A DNA stretch of 25,234 nucleotides from an uncultured Bacteroides sp. Lineage in GTDB: Bacteria > Bacteroidota > Bacteroidia > Bacteroidales > Bacteroidaceae. The position numbers were made by a program, and so were the translations under genes. Below are positions 8,589-15,435 of the stretch, in pieces; position 1 is the stretch's first letter; each line of letters opens with the position of its first letter. The notes under the pieces were generated by a model. That model had not been told where the DNA came from. It saw nothing but the letters and a program-made list of their open reading frames with translations, and did not search any database. Where the stretch lies: contig UQVZ01000044.1 of assembly GCA_900544675.1 (NCBI GenBank), forward strand, positions 1 to 25,234, written 5' to 3'.

Positions 8589-8698
8589 CTGCAGTTTCAC
8601 CTTGTTTCAACTAGGTGAAACAACTGTTTTAGCTAGGTGAAACAAGTGTTTTACCTAAGTGAAACAAGTGTTTCACTATATCTAAACAGGGTGAAACT
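8589..8698. repeat. Tandem palindromic units of 22 bp (GTGAAACA family)
   Basis: Three head-to-tail 22-bp units lie at 8611-8632, 8633-8654 and 8655-8676. Each has the form CTAGGTGAAACA - two bases - TGTTTTAG/C, so the centre is a near-dyad (GTGAAACA...TGTTTCAC in the third). A reversed, degenerate unit precedes them at 8589-8610 (GCAGTTTCACC..TTGTTTCAA), and a degenerate one follows (AAACAGGGTGAAACT, 8684-8698). There is no spacer variation of a CRISPR kind. The array lies between a terminator and the next promoter. Confidence 0.75.
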
Positions 8699-8751
8699 CC
8701 TGTCTCCGTCCGTAAACGGATGGATATTTATTACATTTTATGCTCAAATGC

Positions 8752-8782
8752 TTGTAAACCACAAGGCAAATACGTACATTTG
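8752..8782 (+). promoter_or_regulatory. Promoter of the outer-membrane beta-barrel gene
   Basis: TTG at 8752-8754, a 20-base spacer and TACATTTG at 8775-8782 (exact TAnnTTTG). Predicted start about 8786, leaving a leader of roughly 22 nt. This is one of the best promoter matches in the window. Confidence 0.65.
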
Positions 8783-8808
8783 TCTGACTAAACTCAAACT
8801 ATTTTGTT

Positions 8809-9414
8809 ATGAAAAAGATTTTGTCGACTCTCATGGTGGCAGCTTGCTTGTGGATGGCATTGCCGGCACAGGCACAGTTTCGGTTCGGGCTGAAAGGCGG
8901 TCTGAACATTTCCACCCTCAGTTTCTCGAGTGATTTGTTTAAAGGAGACAACCGTACGGGATTCTTTATCGGACCGATGGCGGAGTTTACTATTCCTGCT
9001 GTCGGGCTGGGTCTTGATGTGGCTGCCCTTTATAACCAGTCGAAAGGAAAAGCCGACTATTATGAAGAGGGTATATCGGAAGACAAGACGCTGAAAACGA
9101 TTGAAATACCGGTCAATCTGAAATGGAGTTTTGGACTGGGAAGCACATTGGGAGCCTATATCGCTGCGGGACCTCAATTCGGTTTCAATGTAGGCAGCGG
9201 GCTCTTCAATATCGGTTCGGAAACGTTTGATATGAAAAAGTCTTATACGACCTTCAATGTCGGTGCCGGTGTGAAACTGGTCCAGCACTTGCATATTGGT
9301 CTGAATTACAATTTCGGCATCAACAAGATGGCAAAAGCGTTTATCGACGATTATGAAGGCTCGGTAGAAATGAAAAGGAATACCTGGCAGGTATCGCTTG
9401 CCTATATGTTTTAA
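8809..9414 (+). CDS. Outer-membrane beta-barrel protein (porin-like, OMP_b-brl type)
   Basis: 201 residues with a clear Sec signal peptide (MKKILSTLMVAACLWMALPAQAQ, cleavage near residue 21-23, shown to indicate type). After it come alternating hydrophobic/polar strands with Gly-aromatic turns (FRFGLKGGLNIS, GFFIGPMAEFTI, LGAYIAAGPQFGFNVG, LHIGLNYNFGINK) and a C-terminal Phe (LAYMF), typical of a small 8-stranded barrel. No pore, enzyme or receptor role can be read from the sequence. It has its own promoter and shares a bidirectional terminator with the convergent oxidoreductase. Confidence 0.88.
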   Translation: MKKILSTLMVAACLWMALPAQAQFRFGLKGGLNISTLSFSSDLFKGDNRTGFFIGPMAEFTIPAVGLGLDVAALYNQSKGKADYYEEGISEDKTLKTIEIPVNLKWSFGLGSTLGAYIAAGPQFGFNVGSGLFNIGSETFDMKKSYTTFNVGAGVKLVQHLHIGLNYNFGINKMAKAFIDDYEGSVEMKRNTWQVSLAYMF

Positions 9415-9422
9415 GAAGAGGC

Positions 9423-9493
9423 TTCACCACAGATTACACAGATTATCTTTATAAATAATTATAAATAATTTAATCTATGTAATCTGTGGTGAA
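9423..9493. terminator. Bidirectional terminator made of a dispersed repeat
   Basis: The 23-base arms at 9423-9445 and 9471-9493 are complementary with a single mismatch; the arm core reads CACAGATTACACAGATTA. The 25-base loop is AT-only apart from one C and holds a direct repeat, ATAAATAATT (9451-9460 and 9461-9470). It fills the gap between two convergent genes (stops at 9414 and 9497), so it probably ends transcripts from both sides. The same arm sequence recurs at 24140-24162. Confidence 0.75.
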
Positions 9494-9496
9494 CTT

Positions 9497-10474
9497 CTAG
9501 TCACACGGATAAACCACTCCCCATGCCTTGCGCAGGTCGTCCATCTGGCGCATGATGCGGAGCGTTTCGGCGTGCGGCATGTAAGGTGATTCCAGCCAGC
9601 CTTTTTCAATTGCTTCGATGGAAGCGTACACCTGATATTCATACCCCGTGATGCATTGCGGGGCGTAATAGACTGCCGATATGTTATAGTTGTCGTCTAT
9701 CACCCGTACCGATTGCGGGCAATTGATGTTTTCCACAATCAGCTGACCCTTATCTCCCGAAATCACGCCCATACGGTCGCTCTTGGCATAGATGCTCGAC
9801 TGGAGCGAAGCCATTTTCCCATCCTTATAAAATAAGGTGATGTTTTCTTGCGCATCCATTCCCGTAGCGGTCAGCTGGCAAGCAGATTCCATCCGTTCTA
9901 TCTCTGTGCCGAATGCCATGGCGGCAAAGTTAAGCGCATAGACACCAATGTCGAGCAAAGCGCCTCCTGCCAGCTCGGGGCGTTGGATACGTTCCTTGTG
10001 CGACATCGGATAGCTAAGGTTGGCAGATAGCGTATAAGGCGTGCCGATGACACCGCTTTTCACCAGTTCCTGTATCTTCAGCGAGAGCGGCATATAGCGG
10101 GTCCAGATGGCTTCGGTGATGAATACGCCTTTCTCCTTGGCATACGCCAGCAGGTCTTCGGCTTGCCGTGCGTTGGCGGTAAATGCCTTTTCACACAAGA
10201 CAGGTTTCCCTTTCCCGATACACATCCGGGCATGTTCGTAGTGGTGCGAATGCGGAGTGGCTATGTAAATCAAGTCCACTTCGGGGTCGCTTGCCAGTTC
10301 TTCGTAAGAACCGTATGCCTTGGTGAATTGCCATTCGCGGGCAAACAGTTCTGCTTTTTCCTTGCTGCGGGAAGCGACGGCATAGCGTTCCACCCCTTTC
10401 ATGCCTCCCAGGGTGATTGCCATTTTCTGCGCAATCCATCCGCAACCGATAATACCTATTTTATAAACTTTCAT
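9497..10474 (-). CDS. Gfo/Idh/MocA-family NAD(P)-dependent oxidoreductase
   Basis: 325 residues, the usual length. The N-terminal Rossmann fold has GIIGCGWIA (7-15). The catalytic lysine is in CEKAF (94-98, Lys96), followed by EAIWTRYMP (121-129) and GGALLDIGVYAL (170-181), the segment carrying the usual active-site Asp/Tyr-type residues. The EA-W-TR pattern places it nearest the dihydrodiol dehydrogenase / sugar dehydrogenase branch, but the substrate cannot be told. No signal peptide is seen, so it is cytoplasmic. It is a single gene transcribed toward the beta-barrel gene, with a -7 box 38 bp upstream of its start. Confidence 0.92.
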   Translation of the reverse strand: MKVYKIGIIGCGWIAQKMAITLGGMKGVERYAVASRSKEKAELFAREWQFTKAYGSYEELASDPEVDLIYIATPHSHHYEHARMCIGKGKPVLCEKAFTANARQAEDLLAYAKEKGVFITEAIWTRYMPLSLKIQELVKSGVIGTPYTLSANLSYPMSHKERIQRPELAGGALLDIGVYALNFAAMAFGTEIERMESACQLTATGMDAQENITLFYKDGKMASLQSSIYAKSDRMGVISGDKGQLIVENINCPQSVRVIDDNYNISAVYYAPQCITGYEYQVYASIEAIEKGWLESPYMPHAETLRIMRQMDDLRKAWGVVYPCD

Positions 10475-10511
10475 AGTGAAACGAATATGATGTGAAACAA
10501 TGAGTCGGATA

Positions 10512-10519
10512 CAAAGCTA
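10512..10519 (-). promoter_or_regulatory. -7 box for the Gfo/Idh/MocA gene
   Basis: CAAAGCTA on the plus strand is TAGCTTTG on the minus strand, an exact TAnnTTTG match. Predicted transcription start is about 10508, giving a leader of about 34 nt. It is divergent from, and only 43 bp away from, the priA -7 box. Confidence 0.5.
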
Positions 10520-10561
10520 TAAAAGTTTTCAAAATATTCCGGCAAGATACACGGGTTTTTG

Positions 10562-10569
10562 TACCTTTG
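10562..10569 (+). promoter_or_regulatory. -7 box abutting the priA start codon
   Basis: TACCTTTG is an exact TAnnTTTG match whose last base is only 4 nt from the ATG at 10574. Since this element is centred about 7 bases before the transcription start, the message should begin at or next to the start codon, making priA mRNA leaderless or nearly so. Confidence 0.55.
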
Positions 10570-10573
10570 CGGC

Positions 10574-13036
10574 ATGAAAAGGTTTGCAGATGTCATTGTG
10601 CCGCTGCCCATCCTCGGGCACTATACGTATGCTGTCCCTTCCGGACTGGAAGAAAAAGTATGCGCAGGCATTCGTGTCATCGTGCCTTTCGGCAAGAAAA
10701 AATATTATACGGCACTCGTTACCCGGGTGCACGAAGAAAAGCCGGAGGCTTATGAGACCAAGGAAATCGTGGAAGTCCTGGATACAAAGCCGGTGTTGTT
10801 GAAGCGCCAGTACGACCTTTGGCAATGGATAGCCGACTATTACCTCTGTACGCTGGGCGATGTATTCAAGGCTGCCTTGCCTTCGGGCATGAAGCTGGAA
10901 AGCGAGACATTGGTCGTCTACAATCCCGACTTTGAAGCCGATGCGCCTCTTCCGGAAAGAGACCAGCTTGTATTGGACGCGCTAAGCCGTGACACCGAGC
11001 AATGTCTTACGCAACTGGAGAAAGCTACCGGCATCAAGAACGTACTCCCGATAGTCAACCGGCTCTTGGAGGCAGGCGCCATTTATATTAAGGAAGAACT
11101 GAAACGGAGTTATAAGCCACGTACCGAAGTCTACGTCCGTTTCCCTGAATCGATAAGGCAAGAAACCGACTTGCACCGGTTGTTCGATGCACTCGGCCGT
11201 GCTCCCAAGCAGTTGGCGGCACTGATGAAGTATGTGGAACTTTCGGGCTGGGTGCGTCCCGGATGCTTCTTGAAAGAAGTGTCGCGAAAGACTTTGCTTC
11301 AAGAAGCAGGAGTGACGCCTGCTGTCTTGTCGGGCTTGGTAGAGAAAAACGTGTTCGAACTGTATCGTCAGGAAGTAGGGAGGCTGGCAAAAGGAAGCGT
11401 CGAAACTGTGCCGTTGAATTCCTTGAGCGAGGCCCAACAGAAGGCATACAATCAGATTCTGGAATCATTCGCCGCGAAACAGGTCTGCCTGTTGCACGGA
11501 GTGACTTCCAGCGGCAAGACGGAAATCTATATACACTTGATTGAACAGGTCATCCAGAGCGGGAAGCAAGTGTTGTATTTGCTGCCCGAAATTGCCTTGA
11601 CCACCCAGATAACCGAACGGTTGAGGCGGGTGTTCGGCAACAGGCTGGGCATTTACCATTCCAAGTTCCCCGATGCCGAACGGGTGGAAATCTGGCAGAA
11701 ACAACTTTCCGAGCACGATTACGATGTTATCCTAGGGGTACGCTCGTCTGTCTTCCTGCCTTTCCGCCGGCTGGGGCTGGTCATTGTGGACGAAGAGCAT
11801 GAGAACACCTACAAGCAGCAAGAGCCTGCGCCACGTTATCACGCCCGCAATGCGGCTATCATCTTGGCTTCGATGTTCGGTGCCAAAACCTTGTTGGGCA
11901 CAGCTACGCCTTGCATCGAGACTTACTATAATGCCATCCACGGGAAATACGGCTTGGTCGAACTGACCGAAAGGCATCAGCAGATTCAATTGCCGGTCAT
12001 CGAGGTGGTAGACATCAAGGAGCTGGCACGCAAGAAACGGATGAATGCCCAGTTTTCTCCCTTGCTCTTGCAAAAGATAAGGGAAGCGTTGGAACAAAAG
12101 GAGCAGGTCATTCTGTTTCAGAACCGGCGTGGCTTTGCCCCGATGATTGAATGCCGCACATGTGGCTGGGTGCCGAAATGCAAGAACTGCGATGTGAGCC
12201 TGACTTATCATAAAGGATTGAACCAGCTGGCATGCCATTATTGCGGATATACCGAACCGGTGCCTAAAGCCTGTCCGGCATGTGGAGGCGTGGAGCTGGT
12301 AAGCCGTGGATTCGGTACCGAAAAGGTGGAAGACAGCATCAGGGAGATTTTTCCCGAAGCCCGTGTGGCACGCATGGATTTGGACACGACCCGTACGCGG
12401 AGTGCTTACGAACGGATTATCGACAATTTCGAGGAAGGCAAGACGGATATCCTTATCGGGACGCAGATGGTTTCAAAGGGTTTGGATTTCGACCGGGTAA
12501 GCGTGGTAGGTATTCTGAACGCCGATTCGATGCTGAATTATCCCGACTTCCGTTCTTATGAACGCGCGTTCCAGCTGATGGCACAGGTGGCAGGACGTGC
12601 GGGGCGGAAGAACAAGCGCGGACTGGTGGTCTTGCAGACCAAGTCGCCCGACCTGCCGTTGATACACGAAGTCGTGACGAACGATTACCGGCGTATGTTC
12701 GAAGAACAGGTTGCCGAACGCGGCTTGTTCAAGTATCCGCCTTTCTACCGGTTGATTTATGTGTACTTGAAACACCGTAAGCAGGAGGTGCTCGACCAGG
12801 CTGCCGACTTGATGGCACGCTACTTGCGCCAGGGCTTGGGCGAACGGGTCTTGGGACCGGACTTGCCCCCGGTGGCGCGTATTCAGACTTTATTTATTAA
12901 AAAGATAATGGTAAAGGTAGAGCAGCAGGCTTCGATGTCGAAGGTGCGTACTTACCTGCGGCAAGTGCAACGGGCGGTCATCGAAGACGAGCGTTTCCGT
13001 TCCTTGCTGGTTTATTATGATGTAGACCCTATGTAG
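10574..13036 (+). CDS. priA: Primosomal protein N' (replication restart helicase PriA)
   Basis: 820 residues; an SF2 3'-5' DNA helicase that recognises abandoned forks and reloads the replicative helicase. Visible parts: the N-terminal 3'-end-binding domain (FADVIVPLPILGHYTYAVP); Walker A GVTSSGKT at about 309-316; Walker B DEEH at about 406-409; the cysteine-rich zinc-binding insert CRTCGWVPKCKNC...CHYCGYTEPVPKACPACGG (about 528-572), with the four CxxC pairs intact; and the C-terminal helicase motifs GTQMVSKGLDF and QVAGRAGR. The frame is open back to a TTG at 10559, but that codon precedes the predicted transcription start and would overlap the promoter box, so the ATG at 10574 is chosen. 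It is 24 bp upstream of the PHP gene and probably co-transcribed. Confidence 0.97.
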   Translation: MKRFADVIVPLPILGHYTYAVPSGLEEKVCAGIRVIVPFGKKKYYTALVTRVHEEKPEAYETKEIVEVLDTKPVLLKRQYDLWQWIADYYLCTLGDVFKAALPSGMKLESETLVVYNPDFEADAPLPERDQLVLDALSRDTEQCLTQLEKATGIKNVLPIVNRLLEAGAIYIKEELKRSYKPRTEVYVRFPESIRQETDLHRLFDALGRAPKQLAALMKYVELSGWVRPGCFLKEVSRKTLLQEAGVTPAVLSGLVEKNVFELYRQEVGRLAKGSVETVPLNSLSEAQQKAYNQILESFAAKQVCLLHGVTSSGKTEIYIHLIEQVIQSGKQVLYLLPEIALTTQITERLRRVFGNRLGIYHSKFPDAERVEIWQKQLSEHDYDVILGVRSSVFLPFRRLGLVIVDEEHENTYKQQEPAPRYHARNAAIILASMFGAKTLLGTATPCIETYYNAIHGKYGLVELTERHQQIQLPVIEVVDIKELARKKRMNAQFSPLLLQKIREALEQKEQVILFQNRRGFAPMIECRTCGWVPKCKNCDVSLTYHKGLNQLACHYCGYTEPVPKACPACGGVELVSRGFGTEKVEDSIREIFPEARVARMDLDTTRTRSAYERIIDNFEEGKTDILIGTQMVSKGLDFDRVSVVGILNADSMLNYPDFRSYERAFQLMAQVAGRAGRKNKRGLVVLQTKSPDLPLIHEVVTNDYRRMFEEQVAERGLFKYPPFYRLIYVYLKHRKQEVLDQAADLMARYLRQGLGERVLGPDLPPVARIQTLFIKKIMVKVEQQASMSKVRTYLRQVQRAVIEDERFRSLLVYYDVDPM

Positions 13037-13060
13037 GGACAACTGACAAAAAGAAAACTT

Positions 13061-13774
13061 ATGAACATAGAATTAGATGTACATACCCATACAGTTGCCA
13101 GCGGACACGCGTTCAGCACGTTGCAGGAAATGGTGCGGGCAGCTGCCGATAAGGGATTGAAGCTGTTGGGCATAACCGACCATGCTCCCAGTATTCCGGG
13201 CTCGTGCAATCCCATTTATTTCCGCAACCTTTATGTCGTGCCGCGCAAGATGTATGGCATAGACTTGTTGCTGGGCGCTGAAATCAATATCCTGGATTGT
13301 GAAGGCAACCTGGATTTGGATGAGTTTTACCTCAACCTGCTTGACTTGCGAATTGCAGGTATTCATTCGTTGTGTTACAAGGGCGGCACGCCCGAAGAGA
13401 ACACGCACGGCATGATTCAGGTTGTCTCGAATCCTTATATTCATATCATCAGTCATCCGGGAGACGGAACGGCCAAACTGCATTTCGAGCCGATAGTGCT
13501 GGCTGCCAAGGAGCATCACACCTTGCTTGAGATAAACAATTCTTCGCTTCGTCCGTGCCGGAAGAAACTGGAAGCACGCGATAACAACCTGGAGATTCTC
13601 CGCCTGTGCAAGCGATATGAAGTGCCGGTCATCCTGGGAAGCGACGCACATATCTCGTTCGATATCGCCACCTACGATTATGCCTTGCAACTGGTGGCAG
13701 AGACCGAGTTCCCCGAAGAATTGATTATGAATACCAGTGTGGAGAAATTTAAAGCATATTTGAAGTTGGTTTAA
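13061..13774 (+). CDS. PHP-domain phosphoesterase (YcdX-like)
   Basis: 237 residues, close to the E. coli YcdX length. Metal-binding PHP motifs appear in order: DVHTHT (6-11), TDHAP (39-43), GAEIN (72-76), IHSL, ISHPGDG, LEINNSS and LGSDAH. These fit a trinuclear-metal phosphoesterase of the YcdX type rather than a polymerase PHP domain. The physiological substrate of the family is not settled; a histidinol-phosphatase-like role is the usual alternative, but no his genes are nearby. It follows priA by 24 bp. Its TAA stop is immediately followed by an octamer repeat array. Confidence 0.9.
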   Translation: MNIELDVHTHTVASGHAFSTLQEMVRAAADKGLKLLGITDHAPSIPGSCNPIYFRNLYVVPRKMYGIDLLLGAEINILDCEGNLDLDEFYLNLLDLRIAGIHSLCYKGGTPEENTHGMIQVVSNPYIHIISHPGDGTAKLHFEPIVLAAKEHHTLLEINNSSLRPCRKKLEARDNNLEILRLCKRYEVPVILGSDAHISFDIATYDYALQLVAETEFPEELIMNTSVEKFKAYLKLV

Positions 13775-13976
13775 GGAGTTAAGTAGTTAAGTAGTTAAGG
13801 AGTTAAGCCAATACTTCTGCTTTTTTAGAAGTTAAGTAGTTAAGAAGTTAAGTAGTTAAGCCGATACTTCTGCAGATGTATTCAGAACCTAGTTCCTAGT
13901 ACCTAGTCAACTAGTCACCTACGAGAAAAACCTTGTCAACTTGTCAACTGATACCTTGTCAACTATTTAACTCCTC
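13775..13976. repeat. AGTT-octamer array filling the gap before the phosphatase gene
   Basis: Right after the stop codon come octamers GTTAAGTA, GTTAAGTA, GTTAAGGA, GTTAAGCC (13778-13809) and the tail AATACTTCTGC. The whole block recurs 53 bp later (13831-13873) with GTTAAGTA, GTTAAGAA, GTTAAGTA, GTTAAGCC. Then come 7-8 base CCTAGT units (about 13889-13915) and finally inverted units TGTCAACT (13934-13941, 13942-13949, 13957-13964) and ATTTAACT (13965-13972). AGGAGTTAA (13774-13782) and TTAACTCCT (13967-13975) are perfect 9-bp complements bracketing the gap. No gene or convincing TAnnTTTG box is seen here. Confidence 0.75.
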
Positions 13977-13989
13977 AAAAAAATAAAAA

Positions 13990-14454
13990 ATGAAACGAAT
14001 ACTTTTTGTTTGTTTGGGCAATATATGCCGTTCGGCAGCAGCCGAAGAGATAATGCGTACCTATCTGAAGCGTGAAGGCTTGGATAAGGAAATCGAAGTG
14101 GATTCGGCAGGTATCAGCGGGTATCACGAAGGTGACCTTGCCGACCCGCGCATGCGTATGCATGCTTCCCGGCGTGGTTATCAGATTACGCACCGTTCAC
14201 GTCCCGTGCGTACCGATGATTTCTATCAGTTCGATTGTATTTTAGGGATGGACGATGCCAATATCGATGCCTTGCACGAGAAAGCGCCCGATATAGAGAC
14301 CGAACGTAAAATCGGGCGCATGACGGACTATTGCCGCACCAAGGTGGCAGACCATGTGCCCGACCCGTATTATGGCGGGGCACAAGGCTTCGAGAATGTA
14401 CTTGATATCCTCGAAGATGCCTGCGGCGGATTGATGGAGGAATTAAGAAGTTAG
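13990..14454 (+). CDS. Low-molecular-weight protein-tyrosine-phosphatase
   Basis: 154 residues, the normal length. The phosphate-binding loop is CLGNICRS (8-15), i.e. CX5RS with nucleophile Cys8 and Arg14. The general-acid region is VPDPYYGG near residues 122-129. It is a cytosolic enzyme that removes phosphate from tyrosine; bacterial members often act on polysaccharide-export kinases or arginine phosphate, but no capsule genes are nearby, so the target is unknown. The start follows an A-rich stretch and lies 14 nt after the octamer array. No promoter is obvious, so it probably depends on read-through from priA. Its stop is only 8 bp from the stop of convergent upp. Confidence 0.93.
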   Translation: MKRILFVCLGNICRSAAAEEIMRTYLKREGLDKEIEVDSAGISGYHEGDLADPRMRMHASRRGYQITHRSRPVRTDDFYQFDCILGMDDANIDALHEKAPDIETERKIGRMTDYCRTKVADHVPDPYYGGAQGFENVLDILEDACGGLMEELRS

Positions 14455-14462
14455 CGAAGCAC

Positions 14463-15116
14463 TCACTCTTTCTCCCCATAACATAAATCGCCTGCGTCGC
14501 CTAAGCCGGGGACGATATACGAATGTGCGTTCAGTTCCGGGTCGATGGTAGCACACCATAAAGTTGTTTTTTCTTGTGGAAATACCTGCTGGATGTGTTC
14601 TACAGCCTGGCGGCTGGCTATTACCGACGCAATATGAATGTGTGCCGGCGTTCCTTTGGTCAATAAAGCCTCGTAGGCATATTCCATCGATGCCCCTGTT
14701 GCCAGCATCGTGTCGGTAAGAATCAATGTCTTCCCGTCCAGTCGAGGCGAAGCGATGTATTCGATATGGATGTCGAAATGATCTTCATCGATGTACTTGC
14801 GGTAAGCCGACACGAAAGCATTCTCGGCACGGTCGAAATAGTTCAAGAATCCTTGGTGGAGCGGAAGCCCTGCACGCAGGATCGTGGCCACCACCGGACG
14901 CACGGCAGGAATGTTTTCTCTGGCTTCGGCAAGCGGTGTACGTATCACCTTTTCGGTATAAGGCAGGTCACGGCTGATTTCGTAAGCCATGATTTCGCCG
15001 ATGCGTTCGATGTTCCGCCGGAAGCGTAAGCTGTCTTGCTGGATATTGACATCACGCAGTTCGGCAAGGAACTGATTTAAAATCGTGTTTTGTGTACTAA
15101 AATCAATCGTCTTCAT
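14463..15116 (-). CDS. upp: Uracil phosphoribosyltransferase
   Basis: 217 residues from the ATG at 15116; an in-frame ATG at 15125 would add three. The 15116 start gives MKTIDFS and leaves a 20-nt leader after the predicted promoter. The enzyme converts uracil and PRPP to UMP for pyrimidine salvage. Visible motifs are LRAGLPLHQGF, the PRPP loop LTDTMLATGAS and the uracil-binding C-terminal IVPGLGDAGDLCYG. The PRPP loop has Thr where many members have Pro (DPML), a variant seen here without other signs of decay. It ends 8 bp from the tyrosine phosphatase gene and is divergent from pckA. Confidence 0.95.
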   Translation of the reverse strand: MKTIDFSTQNTILNQFLAELRDVNIQQDSLRFRRNIERIGEIMAYEISRDLPYTEKVIRTPLAEARENIPAVRPVVATILRAGLPLHQGFLNYFDRAENAFVSAYRKYIDEDHFDIHIEYIASPRLDGKTLILTDTMLATGASMEYAYEALLTKGTPAHIHIASVIASRQAVEHIQQVFPQEKTTLWCATIDPELNAHSYIVPGLGDAGDLCYGEKE

Positions 15117-15139
15117 AAGAGTCATTTGGTAATTTCGGG

Positions 15140-15147
15140 CAAAGATA
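15140..15147 (-). promoter_or_regulatory. -7 box for upp
   Basis: CAAAGATA on the plus strand is TATCTTTG on the minus strand, an exact TAnnTTTG match. Predicted transcription start is about 15136, some 20 nt upstream of the chosen start codon. No clear -33 element is seen. Confidence 0.5.
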
Positions 15148-15319
15148 CGAAGAAAACGAGGATTGTCGATGATGCCCTCCTTGTTTTGTGATACCCTTTT
15201 GACATACCCATGTAAACGAATTGCAAACTCGGTGTGGCATATTTGTTACACAAGTATAAAACTTCACTTAATTACGGATTTTTTTCGATAATATCTTCTT
15301 TCTATTCAAAAGAAACCAC

Positions 15320-15327
15320 TATTTTTG
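15320..15327 (+). promoter_or_regulatory. -7 box for pckA
   Basis: TATTTTTG matches TAnnTTTG exactly; transcription would start near 15331, leaving a leader of about 104 nt. The leader contains a weak hairpin (AGATG/CATCT, 15349-15365) and an eight-codon ORF. The rest of the 300-bp upp-pckA gap shows nothing else I can support. Confidence 0.5.
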
Positions 15328-15349
15328 TAGCGCGAAAAACAAGGAAGAG

Positions 15350-15376
15350 ATGCTAAAGAACATCTTTTCAGGATAA
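15350..15376 (+). other. Possible leader ORF (8 codons) ahead of pckA
   Basis: ATG at 15350 is followed by seven sense codons (MLKNIFSG) and TAA at 15374-15376, inside the predicted pckA leader and overlapping a weak hairpin. There is no independent sign of translation, so it may be chance. Confidence 0.2.
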
Positions 15377-15435
15377 CTCAGTAATCGAGCAACAAACTAA
15401 ACATTTGATATAATAACCAATTAATCATTTGAACA

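Noticed and set aside
8637..8933. A 98-codon plus-strand frame starting in the palindrome array
   Set aside because: It runs out of frame into the beta-barrel gene and its N-terminal part only translates the repeats; the beta-barrel frame is far better supported.
10559..10573. TTG start adding five residues to PriA
   Set aside because: It lies upstream of the predicted transcription start and overlaps the TAnnTTTG box; the ATG at 10574 gives the usual PriA N-terminus.
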